NCBI RefSeq assembly: GCF_008274215.1
Contig: NZ_VTPS01000017.1
Location: forward strand, 1 to 60,964
Length of the DNA stretch: 60,964 bases
DNA from: Calorimonas adulescens
GTDB taxonomy: Bacteria; Bacillota; Thermoanaerobacteria; Thermoanaerobacterales; UBA4877
Direction of reading: 5' to 3'
How positions within the stretch are numbered: position 1 is the stretch's first letter; each line of letters begins with the position of its first letter. Shown piece after piece: positions 52,960-60,964 of this stretch. A model generated the notes under the pieces. That model was not told the DNA's origin. It made no database searches and worked only from the letters and a program-made list of their open reading frames with translations. Position numbers and translations under genes: made by a program.

Positions 52960-53181
52960 CTATGCCTTTTCTACCAGTGCGGTTATTACGTTATCCTTTT
53001 GCTCCAGGGACAACAGCTTGTTGCCTGTCTTTTTGCACCACGCCTCTACATCCTTTAAAAATCCAAAGTCGGATGCCTCAATCTTAACGACATCGCCGGG
53101 GGCCATGGTCTTTATCTCCTGAAAAAGTTTCATTATAGGTCCGGGGCACTGAAGCCCCTTGGCATTTATATACCTTTCCAA
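52960..53181 (-). CDS. TusA/SirA-family sulfur carrier
   Basis: This 73-residue TusA-like protein has the active cysteine in GLQCPGPIMKL and the usual two-layer fold sequence pattern. It carries a persulfide on that cysteine. I place the start at TTG 53181, six bases after GGAGGAG, which gives the normal family length; a longer in-frame reading with ATG at 53232 would overlap the upstream gene and add residues not seen in relatives. It lies 13 bp after the CoA-disulfide reductase gene. Confidence 0.88.
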   Translation of the reverse strand: MERYINAKGLQCPGPIMKLFQEIKTMAPGDVVKIEASDFGFLKDVEAWCKKTGNKLLSLEQKDNVITALVEKA

Positions 53182-53194
53182 TGCTATCTCCTCC

Positions 53195-54832
53195 CTATGC
53201 AGTTTCAAATGGATAAGAGGAAATACCCCCATCCAGTATCATGATATTTTCAAACCCCATCTGGCTCAATATCCTGTAAGCCATATATGCCCTCTTGCCA
53301 ATTTTACAGACAAGGACTATCTCTTTATCTCTTGGAAGGTTTACGGCTTGCCTCTTTAACTGGCCAAAGGGGATATTAACCGAGCCGGGAATGGAACTGA
53401 TTATATACTCTGGTTCACTTCTTACATCCACCACATAGTACCTGCCGAGGTTTTCATGTAGCTCTGTGGGGGAGATACCCCTCAGCTTTCCATCCAGTTT
53501 ATTGACTGCTACCTCTCCAGCTACTATGGTTGATGCCATGGCCGTTGAGACAGGTGGTGCGTAAGCTAAATCCAGGTTTACCAAGTCATCAGCCCTTGCA
53601 CCAAATGTAATAGCGGTGGCCAGGATGTCTATGGGCTTGTCCACTACTCCTTCTCCTATTATCTGTCCCCCGAGTACCCTGCGGCTGTTTTTGTCAACAA
53701 TAAGCTTGGTGGTAATCATCCTGTAACCGGGTATATAGTGTGCCCTGTCTTCCGAGGGGACAAGAACTGTCAAGACGTCATAGCCATTTTTCTTTGCGCC
53801 TGTCTCATTAAGTCCGGTCTTGGCGGCGGTCATATCGAATAATTTTACTATGGTTGTACCGAGAACACCCTTAAAGGACCACTTGCCATCTGCCAGATTT
53901 ATGCCAGCTATCCTGCCTGTCTTATTGGCAGTGGAACCCATGGGATACCATACCTTCTGGCCGGTTATGAGGTTTACATTCTCTGCACAGTCACCTACAG
54001 CATAGATATCCTTTATATTTGTCTCCATGTTTTCATCAACTGCTATTGCCTTTGTAGGGCCAAGCTCTATTCCGGCTTCGACTGCAAGCCTGGTATTTGG
54101 CCTTACCCCGATTGAAAGTACCGCCATATCGCAGGGGAGAGTCCTTTTGGACGTGACGACCTCTTTTACGGTCCCATCACCCTTGAAGGCCTGTACCGCC
54201 TCGCCGGTGAGTATATTCATGCCTTTTTCCTTGAGATAATTCTGCATGGCCATTGCTATTTCCTTGTCAAAACCTGGCAGGATTGTCTCCATCATCTCAA
54301 TTATGGTAACATTTACTCCTCTCTTTGCCAGGTTTTCACCTACCTCTAAGCCTATAAAACCTCCGCCTACAATCACGGCATTTTTAACGCCTGAGTTTAC
54401 AAGTTGTTTTATCCTATCTGCGTCGACTACCCGCCTTAAGGTAAAGACATTACCAATATTGACACCATCTATAGGTGGGATAAAAGGTGAGGCTCCAGTG
54501 GCAAGTATGAGCTTGTCATAGGGAAACTCTTTCTCCGTGCCGGTGTTTAAATCCCTTGCCAGCACGCTCTTTTTATCAGGGCTTATTTTTAATGCTTCCC
54601 ACCCGGTGAGGACATCTATGTCCTGTTCCATCTTAAAATCCTCGGGGTTCCTTACGACCAGCTCACCCCTCTCCTTTATTACATCGCCGATATAATAAGG
54701 GAGGCCACAGCCTGCATATGATATATCACTGTCGGAAGTAAGGACAGTAATCTCGGCCGCTCCGTCCTCTCTTCGAATTTTGGAAGCAGCCTTTGTACCT
54801 GCAGCCACAGCTCCTATTATCAGATAACGCAT
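53195..54832 (-). CDS. CoA-disulfide reductase fused to a rhodanese domain (persulfide reductase type)
   Basis: The 545-residue flavoprotein has an FAD-binding start (YLIIGAVAAGTKAASKIRR), the active-site cysteine Cys42 (SYAGCGLPYY), an NAD(P) motif (VIVGGGFIGLEVGENLAKRG) and YAVGDCAE, then a C-terminal rhodanese domain (VVDVRSEPEYIISSIPGSVN ... LVCKIGKRA). CoADR-rhodanese fusions reduce CoA persulfides, polysulfides or CoA disulfide with NAD(P)H, releasing sulfide. It heads a leftward operon with tusA-like and dsrE-like genes, preceded by a CstR/CsoR-type operator, so the set is probably induced by reactive sulfur species. Confidence 0.93.
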   Translation of the reverse strand: MRYLIIGAVAAGTKAASKIRREDGAAEITVLTSDSDISYAGCGLPYYIGDVIKERGELVVRNPEDFKMEQDIDVLTGWEALKISPDKKSVLARDLNTGTEKEFPYDKLILATGASPFIPPIDGVNIGNVFTLRRVVDADRIKQLVNSGVKNAVIVGGGFIGLEVGENLAKRGVNVTIIEMMETILPGFDKEIAMAMQNYLKEKGMNILTGEAVQAFKGDGTVKEVVTSKRTLPCDMAVLSIGVRPNTRLAVEAGIELGPTKAIAVDENMETNIKDIYAVGDCAENVNLITGQKVWYPMGSTANKTGRIAGINLADGKWSFKGVLGTTIVKLFDMTAAKTGLNETGAKKNGYDVLTVLVPSEDRAHYIPGYRMITTKLIVDKNSRRVLGGQIIGEGVVDKPIDILATAITFGARADDLVNLDLAYAPPVSTAMASTIVAGEVAVNKLDGKLRGISPTELHENLGRYYVVDVRSEPEYIISSIPGSVNIPFGQLKRQAVNLPRDKEIVLVCKIGKRAYMAYRILSQMGFENIMILDGGISSYPFETA

Positions 54833-54856
54833 TTAATTACCCCCTCTTTATTTTAC

Positions 54857-54876
54857 CCTATCCCCTTGGGGGTAGG
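54857..54876 (-). promoter_or_regulatory. CsoR/CstR-type operator upstream of the persulfide operon
   Basis: CCTATCCCCTTGGGGGTAGG is a near-perfect palindrome with the CCCC-NN-GGGG core and flanking TA typical of operators bound by CsoR-family repressors, including the persulfide sensor CstR. It lies just downstream of the promoter at 54887-54915 and 25 bp before the start codon, a position suited to blocking transcription. No csoR/cstR gene is in the window. Confidence 0.65.
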
Positions 54877-54886
54877 ATCTGTCTAT

Positions 54887-54915
54887 AATTTATCATATCG
54901 TCATGTTTGTGTCAA
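54887..54915 (-). promoter_or_regulatory. Promoter of the persulfide operon
   Basis: On the minus strand a perfect -35 TTGACA (54915-54910) is followed after 17 bp by TAAATT (54892-54887). Transcription would start near 54880, next to the palindromic operator. Confidence 0.55.
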
Positions 54916-55130
54916 TAAGGTATACACCTGATTTTGTATCCAACCTTCAGATATATCTGTAGCAATTTCTGCCAGTATCTGTTGAGGATGCATATGCAGC
55001 AGCCACAAAGGTGCTAAGGCCGCAAAAGAACTGGTGAGTAATATTTATATGGTTTTGTTGTAAGGGCTATAAAAAAGTGATAAAATAAACATTACTGGTT
55101 TATGCGAAACAGCAAGAGGGAGGGATATGA

Positions 55131-56861
55131 GTGGTCAGGGTTCTGAGTTATTTAAAGCCATACTGGCATTTGGTTACAGCGGCGCTTGCACTTGTTTTTT
55201 TTCAGTCGATGGCGGATCTTTATCTTCCAACACTGATGGCGGACATCGTTGATACGGGAATAGTGAATGGCGATATCAATTATATCATGTCAGTGGGTAT
55301 AAAAATGCTTTTGGTAGCATTGGGCGGGGCTTTAAGTGCGGTATTGGCCAGTTTTTTTTCGTCCCATGCAGCCATGGGATTAGGTAAGGCACTTAGAGAG
55401 GAGATATTCAAGCGTGTAGAGAGATTCTCGTTAAGTGAGTTTGACACCTTTGGGGCAGCTTCCCTTATAACAAGGACCACCAATGATGTGACACAGATAC
55501 AGATGGTTACGATGATGTCATTGAGAATGGTGGCAATGGCCCCTATAATGGGGATAGGCGGCATAATTATGGCCATCTCAAGAGCGCCAAGCATCTCATG
55601 GATATTTCTTGTGGTCATACCGGTTATCGCCTTAGTAATAGTGACTATATCAAGGATTTCTGTACCGCTCTTCAGGTCAATTCAGAAAAAGATTGATACC
55701 ATTAACAGGGTTTTGAGGGAGAACCTTACTGGGGTGAGGGTAATAAGGGCTTTCAACCGGATAAACTACGAGAAAAAGAGATTTGATGACGCAAATGAAG
55801 ACCTTACCGATACGGCCATAAGGGTTAACAGGCTAATGGCAGGCCTTATGCCTATTACAATGTTGATTTTTAACATGACGACCGTTGTTATCATATGGTT
55901 TGGCAGCAGGCGGATAGATGCGGGAATCATTCAAGTGGGCGACCTGATGGCGTTTATTCAGTATGCAATGCAGATAATGTTTTCTGTGACAATGGTATCA
56001 ATGATATTCGTAATGTATCCGCGGGCCTCGGCGTCTGCGGAGAGGATAAATGAGGTATTGGATACGATGCCAGGGATAATGGATCCAGTTAAACCTCAGA
56101 TACCAGAGGAAGTCAGGGGGGGTGTGGAATTCAAGGATGTGACATTCCGCTACCCGGGGGCAGAAGAGGCAGTCCTTTCAAATATCACCTTTAAAGCTGA
56201 ACCGGGTAAAACTACTGCAATAGTAGGGGGCACTGGTGCGGGAAAGACCACATTGCTCAACCTGATTATGAGGTTTTATGATGTGGAAAAGGGCAGTATA
56301 CTCATCGATGGGGTAGACATAAGGGAGATACCTCAGGATGTTTTGAGGTCCAACATAGGCTATGTACCACAGCGTTCTACGCTGTTTACCGGGACTATAG
56401 CAGAGAATATAAGGTATGGCAAGGATGATGCCACAGACGATGAGGTAAGGCATGCGGCCTCAATAGCTCAGGCCCTTGACTTTATTGAAGAAATGGATGA
56501 TAAGTTCGATACAATCATTTCAGAGGGAGGTACCAATGTATCAGGTGGGCAAAAGCAGAGACTCTGCATTGCCAGGGCTATTGTAAGAAGGCCGAAGATA
56601 TATATTTTTGATGATAGCTTCTCTGCCCTTGATTTTAAAACCGACGCAAGGCTAAGACAGGCACTTCGCAAAGAGACAAATGATGCTACAGTCATTATGG
56701 TAGCGCAAAAGGTTGGCACTATAATGGACGCAGACCAGATTGTGGTACTTGATGAGGGTAAAGTTGTTGGGATTGGCACTCACAAAGAACTGTATAGAAG
56801 CTGCGATGTATATAGAGATATTGTGCTGTCGCAGTTGTCAGAAGAAGAGGTGGTATTATGA
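55131..56861 (+). CDS. ABC exporter half-transporter, subunit 1 (degenerate-site Walker B)
   Basis: The 576-residue protein has six membrane helices and a C-terminal ATPase domain: Walker A GGTGAGKTTL, signature VSGGQKQRL and Walker B IYIFDDSFSALD. The usual catalytic Glu after the Walker B Asp is replaced (FDDSFS instead of LDEATS), the mark of the subunit contributing the non-hydrolysing site in heterodimers such as TM287/288 or BmrC/D. GTG 55131 follows AGAGGGAGGG. Its stop overlaps the start of subunit 2 (ATGATG), so both are made together. The likely role is lipid or drug export. Confidence 0.93.
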   Translation: MVRVLSYLKPYWHLVTAALALVFFQSMADLYLPTLMADIVDTGIVNGDINYIMSVGIKMLLVALGGALSAVLASFFSSHAAMGLGKALREEIFKRVERFSLSEFDTFGAASLITRTTNDVTQIQMVTMMSLRMVAMAPIMGIGGIIMAISRAPSISWIFLVVIPVIALVIVTISRISVPLFRSIQKKIDTINRVLRENLTGVRVIRAFNRINYEKKRFDDANEDLTDTAIRVNRLMAGLMPITMLIFNMTTVVIIWFGSRRIDAGIIQVGDLMAFIQYAMQIMFSVTMVSMIFVMYPRASASAERINEVLDTMPGIMDPVKPQIPEEVRGGVEFKDVTFRYPGAEEAVLSNITFKAEPGKTTAIVGGTGAGKTTLLNLIMRFYDVEKGSILIDGVDIREIPQDVLRSNIGYVPQRSTLFTGTIAENIRYGKDDATDDEVRHAASIAQALDFIEEMDDKFDTIISEGGTNVSGGQKQRLCIARAIVRRPKIYIFDDSFSALDFKTDARLRQALRKETNDATVIMVAQKVGTIMDADQIVVLDEGKVVGIGTHKELYRSCDVYRDIVLSQLSEEEVVL

Positions 56862-58711
56862 TGGAGAGGCGTCATGGAGGCCATGGAGGTGGGCCGCCTA
56901 TGGCGATGGCTGTAGAAAAGCCGAAAGATTTCTGGGGCAGTTTAAAGAGGCTTTTGGTGTATCTAAAACCCTTTACGGTACAGGTTGCCCTGGTATTCAT
57001 TATGGCAGCCTTGAGTACAATATTTAATATATTGAGCCCACGGTTTATAGGCATGATAACCACCAAACTTTTTGAAGGATTTATGGCAAAGTTGAATCAT
57101 ATACCAGGTGCTGCTGTGGATTTTCATTATATATCGAATGTACTTTTAGTTTTGGTTGCACTGTACATCTTGAGTTCGCTTTTTGCCTATGTACAGCAGT
57201 ATATCATGGCGGGGGTTTCTCAAAAGGTAGTCTTAAACATGAGGAAGGACATAATGCAAAAGCTCTCAAGGCTGCCCCTGAGGTTTTATGACAGTAATTC
57301 ACACGGAGATATCTTGAGCCGCGTGACCAATGATGTGGACAACATAAGCAATGCACTGCAGCAGAGCGTGACACAGCTCATCACCGCAGTTGTCACACTC
57401 ATTGGTGTGGTGATTATGATGCTTGCCATAAGCCCTGTCCTTACACTTGTTACAGCAATAACTCTGCCGCTCAGCATAATAGCAACCACTTCCATAGCGT
57501 CACGTTCGCAGCGATATTTTGCGCGGCAACAGAAGACCCTTGGGGAACTCAATGGCCATGTTGAAGAGATGTATGGCGGGCACAACGTTGTCAAGGCGTT
57601 CGGGCATGAAGGGGATGCAGTTAAGGAGTTTATAGAAATTAATGACAGGCTGTATGACGCCTCATGGAGAGCCCAGTTTGTATCAGGAATTATAATGCCC
57701 ATAATGAATTTTATAAGCAATATAGGCTATGTCTTAGTATGTGTGGTGGGCGGGGTAATGGTGACAAGAAAGAGTATAGCCATAGGTGATATCCAGGCGT
57801 TTATACAGTATTCAAGGCAGTTTACGCAGCCTATAACACAGACAGCCAACATAGTGAATATAATACAGTCTACCCTTGCTTCCGCTGAACGTGTGTTCCA
57901 GGTGCTGGATGAACCTGAAGAGATCCCGGATAAAGAGAACGCAGCCACGATTGAAGATGCAAAGGGAGAAGTGGACTTTGAGCATGTCTATTTCAGCTAC
58001 AACGAGGACGCTCCGTTGATTGAAGACCTAAACATAAGCGTCAAATCCGGACAGATGATTGCCATAGTTGGACCGACCGGTGCCGGCAAGACCACCCTTG
58101 TAAATCTCTTGATGAGGTTTTATGATGTGCAGAAGGGTAAAATTATGGTGGATGGGATAGACATAATGAACCTGAAGAGGGAAAACCTGCGCAGAATTTT
58201 TGGCATGGTCCTTCAAGATACATGGCTTTTCAGGGGGACTGTAAGGGAAAATATAGCCTACGGCAAGGAGGGGGCTACAGAAGAAGAAATAATTAGAGCT
58301 GCCAAAATAGCCAATGCGCACCACTTTATAAAAGCTCTTCCGGATGGATATGACACGATACTCAATGAGGAGGCCTCAAATATTTCTCAGGGAGAAAAGC
58401 AGCTTATCACCATTGCCAGGGCTGTACTTGCAGACCCTGATATATTGATACTGGATGAAGCTACAAGCAATGTGGATACACTCACAGAGATATATATACA
58501 GAAAGCTATGAAAAACCTCATGAGTGGAAAGACCAGCTTTGTCATTGCACACAGGCTTTCTACCATAAGGAATGCAGACCTTATTCTTGTCATGAATGAT
58601 GGTAGGATTATTGAGCAGGGGACACACGATGGGCTCATGAAAGAGAATGGATTCTATGCTGACCTCTATAAGAGCCAGTTTTTGGGAGCCTTTGCAGGGG
58701 ATGCTGTGTGA
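56858..58711 (+). CDS. ABC exporter half-transporter, subunit 2 (catalytic)
   Basis: The 617-residue partner has a ~30-residue His/Gly-rich start (RRHGGHGGGPPMAMAV), six membrane helices, Walker A GPTGAGKTTL, a canonical Walker B ILDEATSNVD with catalytic Glu, and a changed signature NISQGEKQL in place of LSGGQ. Thus subunit 2 gives the working Walker B and subunit 1 gives the good signature, so only one of the two ATP sites is fully competent. The His-rich tail could bind metal but may simply be a linker. Confidence 0.93.
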   Translation: MMERRHGGHGGGPPMAMAVEKPKDFWGSLKRLLVYLKPFTVQVALVFIMAALSTIFNILSPRFIGMITTKLFEGFMAKLNHIPGAAVDFHYISNVLLVLVALYILSSLFAYVQQYIMAGVSQKVVLNMRKDIMQKLSRLPLRFYDSNSHGDILSRVTNDVDNISNALQQSVTQLITAVVTLIGVVIMMLAISPVLTLVTAITLPLSIIATTSIASRSQRYFARQQKTLGELNGHVEEMYGGHNVVKAFGHEGDAVKEFIEINDRLYDASWRAQFVSGIIMPIMNFISNIGYVLVCVVGGVMVTRKSIAIGDIQAFIQYSRQFTQPITQTANIVNIIQSTLASAERVFQVLDEPEEIPDKENAATIEDAKGEVDFEHVYFSYNEDAPLIEDLNISVKSGQMIAIVGPTGAGKTTLVNLLMRFYDVQKGKIMVDGIDIMNLKRENLRRIFGMVLQDTWLFRGTVRENIAYGKEGATEEEIIRAAKIANAHHFIKALPDGYDTILNEEASNISQGEKQLITIARAVLADPDILILDEATSNVDTLTEIYIQKAMKNLMSGKTSFVIAHRLSTIRNADLILVMNDGRIIEQGTHDGLMKENGFYADLYKSQFLGAFAGDAV

Positions 58712-58755
58712 CTAAGCCTGTAGATTTTGATTATATCAATAAAGAGGATATTGCG

Positions 58756-58796
58756 ATACCGCCTCGGCTTTATCTGCCATGGCGGTATAATTTTTT
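58756..58796 (+). terminator. Terminator of the ABC exporter operon
   Basis: ATACCGCC (58756-58763) pairs with GGCGGTAT (58781-58788), followed by AATTTTTT. Confidence 0.8.
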
Positions 58797-58831
58797 GAGC
58801 AGGCTTAGTATTAGTCAAAGCACCCGGTAAT

Positions 58832-58924
58832 AATTTTGCCGTTGTTCCGGTAAGGTGGGCATGTCTTTTCCATGGGTTAGTGGCTTTTGCTATCCGTACA
58901 TGACTCTTATTCCCTGGCAAAATT
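58832..58924 (+). other. Spacer bounded by a 9-bp inverted repeat
   Basis: AATTTTGCC (58832-58840) is the exact inverse of GGCAAAATT (58916-58924), enclosing 75 bases that are more GC-rich than the surrounding spacer and include CGGTAAGG and CATGTC / GACTC-like partial pairings. It may be a leader RNA of the peptide-binding gene or a decayed element. No gene is seen in 58831-59125. Confidence 0.35.
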
Positions 58925-59125
58925 AAATTATAATATTAATAAGGAAATAATGCTAAAATTATGATAGTATAATTACTTAAAGCAAAAACATGAGATAAAA
59001 AATGAAAATAGCAGTAATTTAGGGATAAAATACTCAAAAGTGCATTATCGGCATAATTATACAGTTTGCAACAATGGAGGAAAAAAGATAATCTAAATAA
59101 AACTAATAATTTGGGAGGGGGAAAA

Positions 59126-60904
59126 ATGAAAAAGAAGGCACCTGCATTTTTAGTTCTTTTGATGGTGGTTGTGCTCATACTGACATCCTGCAGTTCGTCA
59201 ACTTCTGGTACTGGGCAAAACCAGCCGCAGCAACAGGCCCAGCAGCCGCCTGCTCAGGGTTCAGGCCCGGTGGATGTCTCTAAATCGGAGTCTTCAGTGG
59301 TAAAGGTCATAGAGGCCTCAAATCCTGCCAATATACCGGCTGCAGCTAAGAACAGGCCGGATACCCTGATAGTGGGTACGACAGCGCCGTCTGGGAAGTT
59401 TAACCCTATCTACGCAGATTCGGTATATGACTCATATGTTACAGAGCTTGTCTTTGACGGCCTTTTGATGAACGACGAGAAGGGTAACCCGATACCCAAT
59501 GTGGCAGAGAGCTGGGATATATCAGAGGACGGCAAGACATATACATTCCATTTGAAAAAGGGGATAAAGTTTACCAATGGCCAGGAACTTACCGCAAAGG
59601 ACGTGGAGTTTACATACACAGCCATAGCAGACCCTAACTATGATGGCCCCAGGATGGATTCCGTGATGGACCTGGTGGGGTATGATGAGTATCATAACGA
59701 CAAGGAGGGCAAGGTGCCGAAGCTTGAAGGCATCAAGGTGATAGATGACTATACCATCTCATTTACTCTCAAGGATGTAAAGGCTTCAGCATTAACCAGT
59801 GATTTTGGCTACGGGATTATGTGCAAGGACTACTATAACTTCGAGAAGGGCAACATACAGAAGCTCAAAGACCTTTTCTTGAAGCCCATGGGCTCCGGGG
59901 CGTATGTATTTAAGGACTATAAGGCTGGACAGGAGATAGACTTTGAGGCTAACCCCAATTATTGGAAGGGCGCCCCAAAGATAAAGAACCTCATCATGAA
60001 GGTTACCAATGCTGATACGGTCATACAGGAGCTTACCACGGGTGGAGTGGATGTGGATATAGTAGCGGCCAGGCCGGAGAACATTAAGATGCTGCAGGAC
60101 GCAGGATTTATAAACATCATATACTATCCGTCCAACAGCTATGGATACATTGGGTGGAACCTGCGGCTTGACAAGTTTAAGGACAAGAGGGTGAGGCAGG
60201 CCCTCATGTATGGCCTCAACCGGCAGGGCTTCATTGATGCATACTATAAGGGGTACGGACAGGTCTGCAATGCACCTGTATCCTTGGTATCGTGGGCATA
60301 CACTGATGACATCAACAAATACCCCTATGACCCGGACAAGGCAAATCAGCTCCTGGATGAGGCCGGCTGGGTTAAAGGCAGTGATGGCTTCCGGTATAAA
60401 GACGGTGAAAAATTTGTCATACACTGGATGACATATACAGGAAGTAAGTATGTGGATACCCTCATACCCATAGTAAAAGACAACTGGGGAAAACTGGGCA
60501 TAGAGGTGGTGCCAGAGCTGATGGAGTTTTCAACCCTTTCTACAAAGGTATACGACGAGCAAAACTTTGAAATGTATAATATGGCGTGGTCGCTCTCTAT
60601 AGACCCAGACCCATCGGGGATATTCTCCATATCACAGGATGTTAAAGGTGGATTTAATTCAGTAGGGTGGAGAAATGATGAGAGTGAGAAACTGATTGAA
60701 CAGGGCCTTAGGGAGACAGACCAGCAGAAGAGGAAAGAGATATATCAACAGTGGATAAAACTGGCAAACGAGGAGCTTCCATACCTGTTCTTGAGCTACT
60801 CTGACGATGCATATGGCATAAGCTCAAGGGTAAAGGGACTTAAGATAAGTCCGTATGAGGACTGGACGTATTACATCTATCAGGCTGAGCTGGTAAATCC
60901 ATAA
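59126..60904 (+). CDS. Oligopeptide/dipeptide-binding lipoprotein (family 5 solute-binding protein)
   Basis: The 592-residue protein has a lipoprotein signal peptide with lipobox LTSC (Cys22), a low-complexity Ser/Gln/Pro linker to about residue 75, and an SBP family 5 domain: PIPNVAESWDISEDGKTYTF, FTNGQELTAKDVEFTY, PMGSGAYVFKDYKAGQEIDF and VRQALMYGLNRQGFID. It would deliver peptides (or, in some relatives, sugars or nickel) to an Opp/Dpp-type ABC importer whose other genes probably follow past the window edge. ATG 59126 is preceded by GGGAGGGGG. The protein ends 60 bp before the window end. Confidence 0.93.
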   Translation: MKKKAPAFLVLLMVVVLILTSCSSSTSGTGQNQPQQQAQQPPAQGSGPVDVSKSESSVVKVIEASNPANIPAAAKNRPDTLIVGTTAPSGKFNPIYADSVYDSYVTELVFDGLLMNDEKGNPIPNVAESWDISEDGKTYTFHLKKGIKFTNGQELTAKDVEFTYTAIADPNYDGPRMDSVMDLVGYDEYHNDKEGKVPKLEGIKVIDDYTISFTLKDVKASALTSDFGYGIMCKDYYNFEKGNIQKLKDLFLKPMGSGAYVFKDYKAGQEIDFEANPNYWKGAPKIKNLIMKVTNADTVIQELTTGGVDVDIVAARPENIKMLQDAGFINIIYYPSNSYGYIGWNLRLDKFKDKRVRQALMYGLNRQGFIDAYYKGYGQVCNAPVSLVSWAYTDDINKYPYDPDKANQLLDEAGWVKGSDGFRYKDGEKFVIHWMTYTGSKYVDTLIPIVKDNWGKLGIEVVPELMEFSTLSTKVYDEQNFEMYNMAWSLSIDPDPSGIFSISQDVKGGFNSVGWRNDESEKLIEQGLRETDQQKRKEIYQQWIKLANEELPYLFLSYSDDAYGISSRVKGLKISPYEDWTYYIYQAELVNP

Positions 60905-60914
60905 GAGCAGTTGT

Positions 60915-60932
60915 GCCCGGCTAATGCCGGGC
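60915..60932 (+). other. GC-rich hairpin after the peptide-binding gene
   Basis: GCCCGGC (60915-60921) pairs with GCCGGGC (60926-60932) around TAAT. There is no T-run, so it more likely stabilises the 3' end of the binding-protein mRNA relative to downstream permease genes than terminates transcription. Confidence 0.6.
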
Positions 60933-60964
60933 CACACACTAAAAAACAGACACATGAAAATTCA

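Noticed and set aside
58708-58830. A 40-residue frame (GTG overlapping the stop of ABC subunit 2) reading TKPVDFDYINKEDIAIPPRL and onward
   Set aside because: The exporter terminator hairpin lies inside it and there is no separate ribosome binding site, so it is more likely chance than a gene.

Overview
The window looks like a chromosomal segment of a low-to-mid GC, Gram-positive anaerobe of the class Clostridia, most likely a thermophile of the Thermoanaerobacterales type. Supporting signs are AGG/ATA-rich codon use, strong GGAGG ribosome binding sites, the AmaP/Asp23 pair, a two-subunit glycine decarboxylase, LipS-type radical SAM proteins, three M42 aminopeptidases and an MjaI-like restriction system. 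The organism call is inference; no rRNA or tRNA gene was recognised.

Layout. 0-6.6 kb: the edge of an IS1182-like element, arsenate reductase, a secreted NlpC/P60 peptidase, an OmpR/HAMP-kinase two-component pair and a large lipoprotein. 6.7-11 kb: a TPP riboswitch with two downstream hairpins controls a thiamine-salvage operon (thiD, cytX, thiamine-binding protein, thiE, thiM), ending in a frameshifted small gene. 11.5-13.4 kb: OsmC and a secreted protein. 13.4-21.3 kb: an AT-rich accessory region with a methyltransferase relic, a CBS-PAS-HD signalling protein, a transglutaminase/dipeptide-epimerase pair lying between two perfect 46-bp direct repeats, an IS1182-type relic, a diguanylate cyclase and a beheaded LacI gene. 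21.4-24.6 kb: an MBL hydrolase and a CTAG-type (MjaI-like) restriction-modification cassette bounded by ~21-bp direct repeats.

24.6-31.9 kb is a functional unit: gcvT, an unexplained structured GC-rich stretch, gcvH, gcvPA, gcvPB, two LipS-like radical SAM proteins and an LplA/LipB-type ligase, together supplying the glycine cleavage complex and the lipoyl cofactor of its H protein. 32-41.4 kb holds metabolic genes: nitroreductase, ECF S component, a second dipeptide epimerase, aroE, pepF, a beta-CASP nuclease and asnB. 41.5-44.6 kb has three tandem M42 peptidases. 44.6-52.4 kb has dinB, amaP, hflX, a coiled-coil protein, a REC-GGDEF-REC protein, an Asp23 protein and small unknown proteins.

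52.4-55 kb is a leftward persulfide-handling operon (CoA-disulfide reductase-rhodanese fusion, TusA, DsrE-like) behind a CsoR/CstR-type operator. 55-60.9 kb encodes a heterodimeric ABC exporter and an oligopeptide-binding lipoprotein whose permease genes probably lie beyond the right edge.

The features I would look at first are the structured gcvT-gcvH spacer, the methyltransferase with a degenerate nuclease-fold tail, the repeat-bounded transglutaminase/epimerase cassette, the lipoyl-synthesis cluster and the CstR-like persulfide operon.
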